Below are positions 24,783 through 35,548 of a stretch of DNA of 64,000 nucleotides, one piece after another (positions within the stretch are counted from its first letter, which is position 1; each line of letters opens with the position of its first letter). The position numbers were made by a program, and so were the translations under genes. This DNA is from Chondrus crispus. Taxonomy: Eukaryota > Rhodophyta > Florideophyceae > Gigartinales > Gigartinaceae. The notes beneath the pieces are model-generated. The model made no database searches, was not told the DNA's origin, and worked only from the letters and a program-made list of their open reading frames with translations. The DNA lies in assembly GCF_000350225.1 (NCBI RefSeq), contig NW_005178780.1, positions 181,838-245,837 on the forward strand, in the 5' to 3' direction.

Positions 24783-27700
24783 GTCATAGCGGGTCCGTTA
24801 GACACCACGGGTAGTGGATGGAGTAGGGATCAGTGATCCCTACTCCTACGACTACCCGTATGGCATAGGGGGTGACGAGAAGGAGAGAGAAAGCGAGATA
24901 GGCAAGTCTGTGTCGCCCCCCCGCACATGGACAGAGCGGTGAGTGTCGCCCTGTCAGAAATGAAGAAGTAATTGTAGTCTCAGGTGGAGACCATGCGCAA
25001 ATTACGTATGGTCACGCGTCGCAGTGGTGCGCACGTGAAGTGACGTTTGGACCAGGGATCCGCACCCGTCCGTAGGAACTTGAGAGGAATTTTTTATGAG
25101 GTTTCTTACGAGGGGACACAAGGCAATGGTGCGCCAGCAGATGTGAGACACAGGAGATGACGCGAAATTTTAATCCAAATCAAGAAAGGGATGGAGTTGC
25201 TGCAAATTTGTTTTCGCCGGCCACAGCCGACGATACCTACCACGAAGTCGATCTGCGACAAAGTCCAGACAAACGGACCTGACGCTAACTGAGCTTAACA
25301 TATCAACGGACTAATGCTCGTCAAGCAGGGAACCATCACTGTCTGCGACAGGCCCATAGTTACGAGGATGGACGCTCAAGGAGGTCGTAGCTGTCGCTCC
25401 GTCATCGCCGATAGACCTCGTTCTCCAAATCCCCTCCCTGTTTCTTGCGCACGAGCGACTCACACACACCCTGATTCATAACGAACCGTCACTTGTTATC
25501 TAGGGTGTTTTGCTCCTTTTTGTTTCTATTTTGGGTTCTGTCCCGTTTACTTTTTTTATTTGGAGACAGGAACACGATCCCGCATGCCTGACGCCGACGA
25601 GCAAGTCGCTCGTCGAGAAGAGGGATCTCGTTGCACAAGCAAGGGCGGTGATCGTCGGTCGGCTTAGCACCACAAACCGCTTGAGTTAACGTGCGGACAT
25701 ATACTGCAAGATGTGGGGGAATCGTTTTGTCATTTCTCGTTGTCTATGATGATGACGAAAATTCGCGCGATGTCGTCACCAAGAGGATCAAACGTTTGCT
25801 TTTCAGTTGTTTGGTCTTTTCCCACTTCTATCTCTGTTTTGTTTTGTTTTCATTTCCTTGGTTTTAGAAATCGACGACACAACCCGGCACAACCTACACC
25901 TATCAGCAATCCAGGGCAGAGGGACCCTACTGTCCGCAATGATACGGCGAATCGAAGAAGCACAGCTTAACTGAGGATATCGAAATGCCTGTCGGTTCCG
26001 ACGAACTCCGACCCTCCCGTAGTTTTCCTAACGCACGCGCTGTTCCGTACGCCAACAAAAAAATGGAGATTCGAAATTTTATCCGTATCCCTGAACAAGC
26101 AGGAAACGCTGTGACATGGCGAGGAAACCTTTTGAAGGAAATGGCAGAGGTCGGTGCGTGGATCGACTAACAAGAGAGAGAAGAGTAGGGGATAATAAGA
26201 GAAGGAAAAATGAGACGTGGGCTGCATGGATGAGGACGAAAAATGAGAGCCCCGAAGAAGAAGAGGAAAAGACTGTGTTACTCCAGAAGGAGGGTTTCAG
26301 GATGTGCGCTGCAAGCAAGGGGAGGGTTCGGACACCATGGAAGAAGTGGGAGGATATCGCCTGCAACCCACCTATTCTCAGACTGAGACGTAGTCAAATC
26401 TCCGTCGGTTACGGCTGGCGCCGACGCGTGCGCACTTTGTTCATGCACGTGAGCTACCCATTCACTAACTTATTGCGAGCAATTATTTGCCTTTCGTCTC
26501 CTGTTTCGGTTCTGTTTCGTTGTACATCATTGGATTTTTTTGCGTGTGTAACGGTGGCGACGCGACCGCGTTTTGCGGACGCCGCTCCACAAGACTACAA
26601 GACCAAGCAAGAGAAGGAAGCAGGAGGGAAGGAATTTGCGCTCGTTGGGAGAGAGACAAGACGGAGCGCGAATGTGAATCGACGCGACCGCAAGTACCGT
26701 CCCGAGTGTCCAATCAAGGAATACTGCAAACACACCAGGAACACCTACCAATGACCTGAATCGTGTTCCAACGGCAAATAGCTCCTAAGGTAGACGTGTC
26801 CGAACACTTCCGAAGTGTGGAAATTTGGTACTGTGGGGGAAATTGAGGATACGGACTGGACCAGAGCATGTGTTCGAGGCTGACTCGAGGTCACAAGCCA
26901 AGAGATCAAAAATTACCTGCGATGTATGTTGAAACCTAGTAGCTGGTTCCCCGAAAAGCGCAAACCCCCTCGTCTGAAGAGAACGATATTACCCGCTGTC
27001 ATGGTCATGCGCTGCTTCACCAGATCATATGTGTGGAGTAATAGAATTGCGGAACCTGCCAGGACGTACGTGTTCTAGAAAAGATCGCAAAGGACCTTCC
27101 CCAATGTGTTCAGTGACACAAATGAATCGCAACTGGACTTAAAAGGGACTTTGATGCGAAAGCTCAGACTTAAGTGACACGACGAATGTCACAGCGGTAC
27201 TACCGCAGGCTCGATGCCAATCGTAGTCGAAGATCAAACAGCACTTCAGACACCTGGAAGGAGAGAGAAAAGGGGAGAATGACCCGGGTGTATGACAAAG
27301 AGGAATCATTCCTGCGTGTGGACTCGTAAACTGTGCATTATGCACAGTTTACGAGTCCACACGCAGGGGGCTTCCCAAAGGAAAAGAAAGATCGTGAGAG
27401 GCAGAAAAGAAAAATATTGAACTAACGAGCTATGCACCCGACAAGGGGGAGTGGTTTCAAGAGGTCAGAGAAGGCATGAGAAAGCGGAAAGGGCGGATAC
27501 CTCCAACGATTTTAGGGGACGTCGACATTTGACATTGTCGAGTGTTATGCATCGGGTGAGGGATTGTCCCGCTCCGAGGCTGGACCAACGACTGTTCTGC
27601 CTCCCGAACGGCCGCTTGAGGAGTTTTGGAAGAAATAATTCCAAGGGAAACGCAATTGTCTTCGTGACTAAACTTCGCGCTACTGGAACACCCAAGCCGG

Positions 27701-28124
27701 ACTTGCCCGAAAATGCGAATCAGTTTAGAGACTCTAGATGGAACAGTACTCCCTCGATAGTGGATCCAAACGAGGACCAGACTAACTAAACTTGAGAAGG
27801 ACTAGACTAGATGCTGTAAATCACGTATGTCGCCTCGCGTGTCGCCTGTTGGCGGGGCGCATACGAAAGGAGGAGGAAGAAAGGGACGAATAGGGTCCGA
27901 TCGCAGTGACGGGGGCGCACCAAGAAAGCAAAAAAATGTAATAATAAGAAGAGGAAGTCTACGGATCAGGGTGTGACCGGAGACGGATGGAGGTACGCTC
28001 AAAAGAAAATGAAAAAAAGAGGAGGAAACTAAGGAGAAGAGGACGCCTAAAGGACGCATTTTTACCCTCACAAGGGGGTAATGATGCAAAAATGGGTCGT
28101 GAGGGATCTGCCGTGAACAGCAGA
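24783..28124. other. long 3' internal region of gypsy B without pol motifs
   Basis: No retroelement domain and no convincing host gene was found on either strand. The stretch is purine-rich with scattered short frames. It contains one very strong palindrome at 27311-27367. Such long extra segments between pol and the 3' LTR are known from large gypsy lineages. Confidence 0.4.
27311..27367. repeat. 57-base perfect palindrome
   Basis: Arms 27311-27338 and 27340-27367 are exact inverse complements around one central base. It would extrude a 28-bp hairpin. It is not associated with any gene here. Confidence 0.85.
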
Positions 28125-29066
28125 TCAACGAGACGGAGCACCGGAGCCGCTTTCCTTCGGCAGAGAGGTGAGGAGACGGGCGAGGACGCGTAGGTCCTCC
28201 AGAGTTGCACCCTGCAGCGCCTCTGCCTCTACGCTATGGGCCCGGAGAAGGCGATGACAGACGCCTGAGGCGGTGTTGTCTTCTTTGGGAACTGAGGGTG
28301 AAGGAAGAGCCAAGGCAGGCGTGAGGAGTGGTTCCTCACGCGAAGGGGAGTTCTGACATGGGGTCGGACCCAAGTCAGATGGCGGCACTTCCCGGACTGG
28401 TAGGGTTTCAGTTGAGTTTGTTGAGGGAAACACGACGCGAGGAGAACTTTCGCGTGTGGATGGACACACAGGAGGGGGGCGTGGCAGTGAAAGAGCCGGC
28501 TGAGATCGAAGGCAGGCAAGTGGAATTGCAGGCAAAGACGGCTCGGTGAGACAAGGCGTTGGGGACTGTACGTCCGGCGTGGAAGGTTGGACCGCGAAAC
28601 GAGGAGACGAAGGGCCGGACGGTCGAGAGCACACGCTCTCTGCACGAGAGTCCACGCCTAGCTCGGGAACCGCGTCGGGGATGGGCATTTGATTCCCGAA
28701 TTGTCGACTCAGTCGAGCCACTGAAGATGAGCACAACGTCGACGTCCAGCGGTTAAACCAGACGATTCGTCTGGGGTGACTTCGGAAGTCACCCGCCGCA
28801 CTGTGACTACGTCCGGGATAAAAGGAGGGACGTCGCTTTGCGAAGGAGCAGGAAGAGTTGTAAGGGGGAACGGTATCCCAATCGATCTGCTCAATCTTGT
28901 CGAGCAGTAAGTGCAATTCGATGTCGGTGTCGGCGCCACCCAGGGGGACAGTGTAATCCAGAAGGCGCATGAGCTCAACGAGCTTCTGGGGAAGGTACCA
29001 TGGACGCCAACAATCGTACGCCTCCCAAAGCAAGGTGCCAGCGACCTTCACGCACCACTCGGTCAT
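28125..29066 (-). pseudogene. gypsy B antisense coding region, second part
   Basis: A 313-codon minus-strand frame inside the 3' internal region of element B. It starts with MTEWCVKVAGTLLWEAYDCW and a helical block LVELMRLLDYTV, then a long Pro/Ser-rich tail and a helical end (ATLEDLRVLARLLTSL). No family recognised. It follows another antisense frame that begins in the 3' LTR. Confidence 0.4.
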
Positions 29067-29388
29067 GAAAAAAACCCATAATCCGTGTCGGGGGTTGTTC
29101 AGGTGGCTCCCAAAGTATGTAAGGATGGGGCCAAATTCCGCCCAAAATCCTTGGCAAACTTCAAATTGACCCCACCATGAGGGAAGCTGCTGGTATCGGT
29201 TGACGTAGTGTGACCGCGAGATCTCCCCCCCTCGATCATTTGGTATGCCAGGAAGTATCCCGTGTCCGATCTCATTTTACGCTCGTACCGGACAGTGTGT
29301 TGGAAGAAGAAGAGGTTCCCGCGTTTTATGCGCCGAAAATTAACAGGGAGAATTGCACGCGTCCACGACATTGCGTCATTCGCCACTG

Positions 29389-30219
29389 TCAATTGGTTAT
29401 GCCATAAGCGGTCCGCTTCCAGTACGAGGTCACCCCGGGTCCAACTGAGGAGGCTGTCAAGATACTCGTGCTCCCCCTCTGTGCGGAATTTCCACGTGTC
29501 GCAGCGAAGGAAGGAGGAATAAGGGCTTCGGTCAAATAGAGGTCAAGCTGGGCGAGTATAGTGTCCATGAATCGCAGGGACAATGTGCGACGGCCGCGTG
29601 GAGAGGAGTGAAGAAGGATGGATGTAGGAATGGCAATGCCGGCGCGCCAGTCAAAAGTGCGAATGGCTTGTAGGGGTAGTTGACCGGGTAACATGCCGGC
29701 GCCGTCTGCAAAACTATGTTCGATGTCGGCAACATCGCAGACGCCTACGGAGGACAACCACTGGGAAGAGGCAAATAAGGAAGGATGTTCACGCATGGAT
29801 TTGTCCTGTAGCTCATCGAGCGAGTGGTATCGACGGGATACCCAAGAAGAATGGTAGCCCGGATGGAAGGCCGATTCGGTACGTTTGGTAACAGGGGTAG
29901 ACGGGGTATGGAAGGAAGACCCCGGAACATTCGGACTTGCGAGAAAAGCCCACACCCCGACGTTTACGGGTGGCACTATCGTTCGAGTGTTCCTACGGAG
30001 AACGAAGCATGGTGTTTTCGTCTTACCCTTGCCAGAACGCCGCGCAGAGTGATTGACGGTTGGGAAACACGGTAAGGGATGGCAGGAGATTATACGATGG
30101 CATGGCGCTGTACAAGGGCGCTCAGAAGGGAGATATGTAGTGCAATAATGGGCTCTACATGGGGGTGGAACGAAAGAAAATAATTGGATATGACGAGTAG
30201 TCCGGGTTGGGGGAAACAC
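29389..30219 (-). pseudogene. gypsy B antisense coding region, first part, starting in the 3' LTR
   Basis: A 276-codon minus-strand frame whose start lies in the 3' LTR (30136-31199) and runs back into the element. It contains VGVWAFLASPNVPGSSFH, HPGYHSSWVSRRYHSLDEL and a conserved-looking C-terminal block (FDWRAGIAIPTSIL, TLSLRFMDTILAQLDLYLTEA). No family recognised. The position mirrors the antisense region of element A. Confidence 0.45.
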
Positions 30220-31199
30220 GTGTGAATAATTGCACAGTTTTAATTTTTAATTATTGTATTTTATTTACTTAATTAGTTGGCATTAATTTTGCTGACATTA
30301 GATTAGATCTAGGATCTAGCGCCGCGAGCTACTGTAGTGGCTCCGGCTGGGCGATATATACCTTAGCCCGCTGACCACCAAGTCAGTAAAGGTAGCCCGA
30401 GTTGCCGGAGTTAGATCTAGCCTTCGTCGAAGACCGCTTCCATTCACACGACGCGCTTCACTTCTACACTGCTAAAGACATCCTCTATTGCTCGGGGTCC
30501 CCTTTCCTTATTCTTTTACCTTTTCTATCTCTAATTCCTATCCTTTTCTATCTCCCCATCTATTTTTCCTTTCATTGTGTTGGTTCCATTGGAGTCGGTC
30601 GCGACCGATCCGGTGTTGGTGTGATTGCCATCGGGCTGCACGTACGTTGTAGCGCTGCTACAGTGTCCTGTTCCGTCGAAAGGCTGTTGCAACGACGCCT
30701 CCTTCGAAGGTCTTATCATACAAGACAGTGTTTGTGCCATCAGCTGCGATTGCGATCGCATTGGTGTCGGTGTTCTGCCATGGGGCAACACGTTGGTCGT
30801 AGCGTTGCTACATAGTTACGTTCCCGTCGGGTAGTGCTAATCGAGCCCCCGGCGAAGACCTTGAATTATACGCAAGGTGCTGAAGACGCTCGTCGAGCAT
30901 TGGCCTTACAACCCAGCGAACTGCGGTTACGTTCCCGTACATAAGCCCAATCTGCACTCGCCGAGCACTCAAGTCTTCACAAGTCTCTACCACCATCATC
31001 CTTCCGGGCCGGGCATCTTCCCTTACCCCCCCCCCGTCGGAGTTGAGCTACTGTGGGCCGCAAGCCCACACAAGGGGAAAGGGAGTCTCGAACGCTCCGT
31101 AGCGCGTGCCATCGGCAGTGGTTGTTTCCGTTGCTGTTTTTCTTCTTTCTGTTTGACCGTCGGACTGTGTTCGCGGCCTGCCAGGCACATTGTACTACA
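30136..31199 (+). repeat. 3' LTR of gypsy B, 1064 bases
   Basis: Direct repeat of 16207-17266. A purine tract AGAAGGGAGATA (30124-30135) precedes it directly and ACCAT (31200-31204) follows it. Confidence 0.9.
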
Positions 31200-31204
31200 A
31201 CCAT

Positions 31205-32694
31205 ACGGCCGCCCTTTCGCTGACTCCATTATGGTCGCAGGCCATCTTGAGGCGCGCGAGAAATCCATGCACCGCGATTGGATCTTGACCACCGAACGTG
31301 TGGGTTTTGAGCTGGACGTCCAACTTCTTCCGATAACGGTTAACTCGCCGCGCGGTACTAAGTACCGCGCGACGGGTTAACTGACGCGAGGCTCGCGTTG
31401 TAGCGCGCGCTGCAATTTTCCAGCCTATACATGCGGTAGTCGACAGCCCTGGTGAACAGGTCGTTCAGCGCCCTGATCACCGGCAACCGTTTCGGATCCC
31501 GCCACGGGGCAGACCGGTGGTCTCTGCTACTGCGATGGCGGTCTCTTTCTCCGCCGGGGCTACTATAGCCGTCCAGGTCAGAGTCTTCTCGCCGGAACCG
31601 ACGTCGGTCGCGAGCATTGCGGCCCCTGCGGTCGCTTCTGCGCGATTCGTCCGACTCGGTGTCCACGTCATCGGAGGGGTATCCACCTTCTCCGGAATCG
31701 CAGTATCGCATATAGCTTCCTTTTCGGTTATCATCAGAGGGGTAACCGGCCCCTCCGGCATCGCGGTATTTCGCGTAGCGTCCGTCGCTGTTATTGCGCG
31801 TCGCCCTGTGGCGACGTCTTGTGTCTTCTTCCTGGGAGGGGGTTTCCGTACCCTCCAAGTTATATCCTTGAGCGCCGGGTGCGCTTCTTCTGCTGTACCG
31901 ATACAGCTGTCGCTTTTGTGTCGCGAAGCGCCCCAGGCGGTTTTCTGTCCCGCGGGGCCAGCCGTATCGGCGAGTACGGGAGGGCCATTTTCTGTGGGCC
32001 GTCCTGTAGCACCATAAATTGTTGGCAGGTAAATGGTCTTACCCTCCGCGTGAGAGGCCATTGTACCGATTCTGGGTGCGGCGCCGATCGGTTCACCGTG
32101 TCTTAGCGTAGAATCCGGAGCGGTTGAGTCGCGCTGCGCGCGTGCGTCGACTCCTGCTCCGGCGATGGTCGTGGCCAGACGATTGGCCACGGCGGAGCTG
32201 ATCGCTCCCTTTAGAGCCGTTCCGGACGGGGATTTTTCATCCACAGTGGTGAGCGCGGTCATCACCTAGCGTTGGACTTGAGCGGGTAGAAGTTCGTCCA
32301 AAAGCGGTGGTATTTCGTTGCGTACGTGCGCGTTCACGAGCGCGGGCACCGTTCGGTCGAGGCATACGCGCGCTATCTGGGAGAGTTCCGTAGCGAGGAA
32401 CTCTTCGACCCAGGCCTGGGTCAGGCCGGCCTGGATGCGCGGCTGAATCGCGTCGACCATCCATTGGACGCGATTCTCAGTGCCGGCCGACGCGGCCGGC
32501 GTAACATCCGATGCGGACGCTCGCCTGCGGCCCGGTCCCGGTGGCAGTTGCAGCAGGGCTTCCGGGTTCTCCACCTGGGGGCGCAGTGCGCCACTGCCAC
32601 TGCGGGTGCCCAGATTCTCGGAGGGGGAGTCTCCCCCTTGATCCGGTCGGTTCATCGTCGAATACGCTTCGCGATCGACGCGGTGATTTCTCAA
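31205..32694 (-). pseudogene. gypsy A gag-like region, upstream part
   Basis: Minus-strand open stretches just downstream of the 5' LTR. The first encodes a Pro/Ala-rich leader and a helical segment (AWVEEFLATELSQIARV). Next comes a strongly basic Arg/Asp/Ser-rich tract with repeated GYPSDD-type units. It runs into the element B insertion at 31204, with the rest of gag beyond element B. Fossil; broken. Confidence 0.55.
31339..31381. repeat. imperfect palindrome in gypsy A gag region
   Basis: Arms 31339-31359 and 31361-31381 are inverted copies with two mismatches around a single central base; GTTAAC forms both outer ends. Confidence 0.65.
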
Positions 32695-33197
32695 CCTTTT
32701 CCGTCCGTACGGTTCTGCACGCGATCGAGCGACTACGCGTGCGGCTCAACCTCAAGAGTTATCCCATACACAAGAGTACCAAAATGTGGGATAACTCCTC
32801 TCCGCCCTGGGCTGGGTGAGAGGCGGAGGCTATAGCGAGGGAGCACGCGGCGCGGACGCAACGCGCTAATTGAACCAATCGGACGAGCTCGCGAAAAGGG
32901 AGTGGCTCACTGGCTGGTTACGCGCAGTCGCCCCGTGTTGCGTGAACGGGAGCGACCGGTAACGGGTTAGAAGCCAGCGCGCGCGATAGACAACGGACGT
33001 ATGTAAGCGCGAAAGGGACGGGACCGAGCTTGCCCCAGTTTACTGGTGTGGACGGGTGTCAGGTCTTAACCCCTCAGACGGACGCCTCGGACACCTGTCC
33101 CAGTGTACAGTACCTGCTGCCTAGTGCGTACCAGGTACTGTATGCAATTAAGAAACTAGCGCCTCAATTCCTACTTACCGCGCAGACGCTGCAGCCA

Positions 33198-33393
33198 CAC
33201 GTGTGTACTACTGTGCACACGCGCTGCTTTCAGACTATCGCTTGGTCGACACGTGCACTACTGTACACGTACGCCAGATTACGACCGCTCGGCACGGGCG
33301 CGCGCTCGCTACACGTGGGCACAACCGCCCACGTGTATACCGTACACGGCCGTCCGATGACCTCTGCGCGCTCGCGCCGGTCATTATGCTACA
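33198..33393 (-). repeat. 5' LTR of gypsy A
   Basis: Direct repeat of 8641-8837. It starts (minus strand) TGTAGCATAATGACC and contains a TATATAC block. The primer-binding-type TGG begins at 33197 reading leftward. Confidence 0.8.
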
Positions 33394-33883
33394 ACAAGCA
33401 CAACATACTGTACTGGTTGGCTGACGGGGTGTATCCAAGGTGGCCGTGCTTCGTACAAACGGTTAGTCATCCGGTGACGAGGAAGGAAAACCTCATGGCC
33501 AAATGCCAAGAAGCAGCGCGAAAGGATGCCGAGCGAGCATTTGGGGTGCTGAAAGGAAAGTGGCACATTTTGGACACACCGTCTAAATTTTGGTACACCC
33601 GAACTATGACGTACGTGATGGAGTGTTGTGTCATACTCCACAACATGATGATTGAATATCGAATGGAGAATGAGGAGATGGAAGACGCGAGTGTGTATGT
33701 AGAAGCCAGAGTGGGGGGTGGTGTGTGCGGACATCTGCTGTGGAAATAGGGGAAACGACTGCACCACCGGAGTCAATTGGCGCTATTCGCGCCGTAGAAA
33801 AGTTTATGAGAAACGAAGGAGAGTTTTTCAAAGCACGTGAACTCGTAAAGAATCACCTACGGGAACGGCGCAGACAAGAATAG
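33394..33883 (+). pseudogene. Harbinger transposase, C-terminal piece
   Basis: Begins directly at the gypsy A boundary with ILYWLADGVYPRWPCFV, then QEAARKDAERAFGVL (containing the third catalytic residue, Glu of ERAFG), VMECCVILHNMMIEY, and a terminal helix FKARELVKNHLRERR. The frame that contains the ERAFG block stops at 33747-33749, and the terminal helix lies in another frame ending at 33881-33883, so one frameshift has occurred. About 100 residues expected between this and the 8094-8640 piece are missing, implying a deletion around the time of the gypsy insertion or before it. Confidence 0.75.
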
Positions 33884-33998
33884 CGGTCTCGCCGCGCATG
33901 TCAGCAGAGCAGCGGCAGACGGCCTCTTTATTTGGCCCGCTGACGTTCTTGCAGACTTTGTTAGTACATGCGAGAACTGCACGGCGAGCGCTAAATTA

Positions 33999-34897
33999 CT
34001 ATGATTGCAAAGCATTTGTTTCTTCGCTTTCTTTCTCGTCGCGGGTGTCCGACAGTGCGGAATTTGGGGTTTCGCGTCGTAGTTCGCTTAGCGCGCGTGC
34101 ATGCATGGTGCGAAAGTACTCTACTGCATCGTTGTTGTCACAACCAGCCGGTGCTTGAGTAAATAGCATGATTTCATAGTGTCTTTTGAGCGCCTTGTTG
34201 CGCTCGAGCGCAACAAGGCGCTCAAAAGGTAGAGGGATCCCTCTGCGCTTCGACCGACTCCGCAGCAAGGCGAAGCTTCTTAGTTGTCTCTTCCTTCCTC
34301 TTACTCATATCTTTAGCCCTTTTTGCGTCCCATTGGTCTGTCCTTGTGCAATGTTGAGCCGGCGTCAACACCAGCTCCATTTTCAATCATACTAGCACCG
34401 CTCTTTTCCTACTTCTCGGGAGACGTAGACGTAGGCTCAGGGGCAGTTGTCGTTGTGCTGTCATCAGAAGCAACAAAAAACTTAGCGTGGTGTCGAAGTA
34501 CAGGTCATGCTATTTCGAACTGAAATGGCTTCCCGCTTTCGTGCGCTATATTGTCGATCTGAACACCATTATAAAGGGCAGTGGCCATCTTTATCATTTA
34601 GTTTGGAGACACGCCTGTAGGCTTGGAACGGAAAATACGTGCGTGACAACCCGAGAACAGCATGCATTGCTTGTGAATAGTTTTGCGCCTAGTTCGAACA
34701 GACTCAATCGTTCTATCTACTCGGTTTGCAGGCTTGAACTTCGAGTTGTAGAGTTGCTGAATCTTAGTGAAGAAATAGTTTCCCTTTTGTGCTGCACCTA
34801 CGATTTGATCCTCCGATGCTGCAATCTATGCTTTGGCAATAGCTTAGTCAAATAGTGGCGTAAAGTTGGCTCCTTGGGTTCTTGTTTTCTTTGCCAT
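33999..34897 (-). pseudogene. Harbinger Myb/SANT (NAM-associated) accessory protein, decayed
   Basis: A minus-strand coding relic starting at ATG 34897 (MAKKTRTQGANFTPLF) and ending at 33999. Recognisable blocks are IQQLYNSKFKPANRVDRTIESVRTR (a trihelix/Myb-like helix-turn-helix), KPTGVSPN, KPFQFE, RPMGRKKAK (the RPxGxKxAK signature of NAM-associated C-terminal domains) and ALKRHYEIMLF. Reading frame is lost in several places, and a perfect 46-base palindrome (34183-34228) interrupts it. In PIF/Harbinger elements this second protein brings the transposase to DNA and to the nucleus. It lies convergent with the transposase, 115 bases from its end. Confidence 0.65.
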
Positions 34898-35323
34898 TAT
34901 GTGGTTGGATAACGCGGTTCCAGCAACGTTGTCGTCGATGTACGTAGCCATGAATGATAGTGGTGATCGAAGAAGCGAATGATCCTTTGAAGTTGGAAAC
35001 TCTGTATCTACTCGGTGGGATGGGAGGTGGGAAACGAAGTGTTTGCTGTCTTTGTCGTTGCCGCCAAAAATTGTCCAATGCAGTGATTGCACTTGGATGC
35101 CTTTTTAACCTGAACAGGTGGTGCTATCCGAGCAAATCGCATCGATTTGCTCCAAAAGTTTGGTCGCAGTTATAATTTTTGCATCTTTTGTACCAGTGGG
35201 GTGACCACTGTTGATCACATTACCAAATTTGCCTTTTTGGTCAAATACATTGACCCAGTGGAGATGCCCTTAGTAGCCTTAAGAGGAGGCGTAGAAAAGG
35301 TCATAAAGGGTAAAGTGCTACTC
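34898..35323. other. right subterminal part of the Harbinger element
   Basis: No gene is recognisable. It ends in GTAAAGTGCTACTC (35310-35323), loosely the inverse of the GAGCAACTTCAC at 7981. Confidence 0.25.
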
Positions 35324-35335
35324 TGGAGGTACCCA

Positions 35336-35548
35336 TAAAAAGTAACGATGGCGTTGCTGCCTTTGTTTATTAGAATGGGACCTCAGTGTTCCTATTTGTA
35401 GCCTCAGTTGCTACCGCGCATTCACTGTAGGTGCGCATGTGTGCAGGCGCACTCACTGCGCTCTCTGAACCTCGGAGCTCACGTATCTCACGTATCTCAC
35501 TGCCGCCGTTATTACTGTGGCTTTGGCTTACAGAACTCGGATTCGACA
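35336..35548 (-). repeat. 3' LTR of copia C
   Basis: Direct repeat of 40389-40618, shorter by one internal indel in a tandem cgtatctcac run. Confidence 0.8.

Larger units (their letters stand above)
16207..31199 (+). mobile_element. Ty3/gypsy LTR element B, 15 kb, nested in element A
   Basis: Long LTRs (16207-17266 and 30136-31199) are direct repeats that differ at only a few percent of positions by eye. The target duplication ACCAT is at 16202-16206 and 31200-31204. The LTRs start TGAAG/TGTAG and end CTACA. The internal part has gag, protease, RT, RNase H, integrase and chromodomain on the plus strand (17431-24192), then some 5.9 kb without pol motifs before the 3' LTR, including a 100-base assembly gap. 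The LTR similarity makes it clearly younger than element A, in agreement with the nesting. The coding part is broken in several places. Confidence 0.9.
8641..33393 (-). mobile_element. Ty3/gypsy LTR element A (chromovirus type), with element B nested in its gag region
   Basis: LTRs of about 197 bases lie at 8641-8837 (3') and 33198-33393 (5'). Seen from the minus strand, both start TGTAG. A purine tract (AAGGGGGGAGGTC) directly precedes the 3' LTR and a primer-binding-type TGGCTGCAG directly follows the 5' LTR. The internal order gag, protease, RT, RNase H, integrase, chromodomain is that of chromodomain-bearing gypsy elements. The two LTRs differ by roughly one base in eight by eye, so the copy is fairly old. 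It is broken in several places. Excluding element B it is about 9.8 kb. No target duplication was found. Confidence 0.85.
7981..35323 (+). mobile_element. PIF/Harbinger transposon, interrupted by nested gypsy elements
   Basis: Two genes typical of PIF/Harbinger are present: a plus-strand DDE transposase in two pieces (8094-8640 and 33394-33883) and a convergent minus-strand Myb/SANT-NAM-like accessory gene (33999-34897). The left end may be the GAGCAACTTCAC beginning at 7981, preceded by TTA (the usual Harbinger duplication). A loosely similar inverted sequence ends near 35323, but no TTA follows it, so the right end is tentative. Excluding the nested 24.8 kb, the element would be about 2.6 kb. 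Confidence 0.55.

Noticed and set aside
26780-26960. Short matches to large-subunit rRNA words (CTCCTAAGGTAG near 26787 and CTAGTAGCTGGTTCCCC near 26936)
   Set aside because: Only 11-17 bases match at each place, in the wrong order for a normal gene, with no flanking rRNA-like sequence that I could confirm. A covariance-model search would decide it.
32326-32835. Plus-strand 169-codon frame
   Set aside because: It is the shadow of the gypsy A gag region on the minus strand in GC-rich DNA; its composition has no independent signal.
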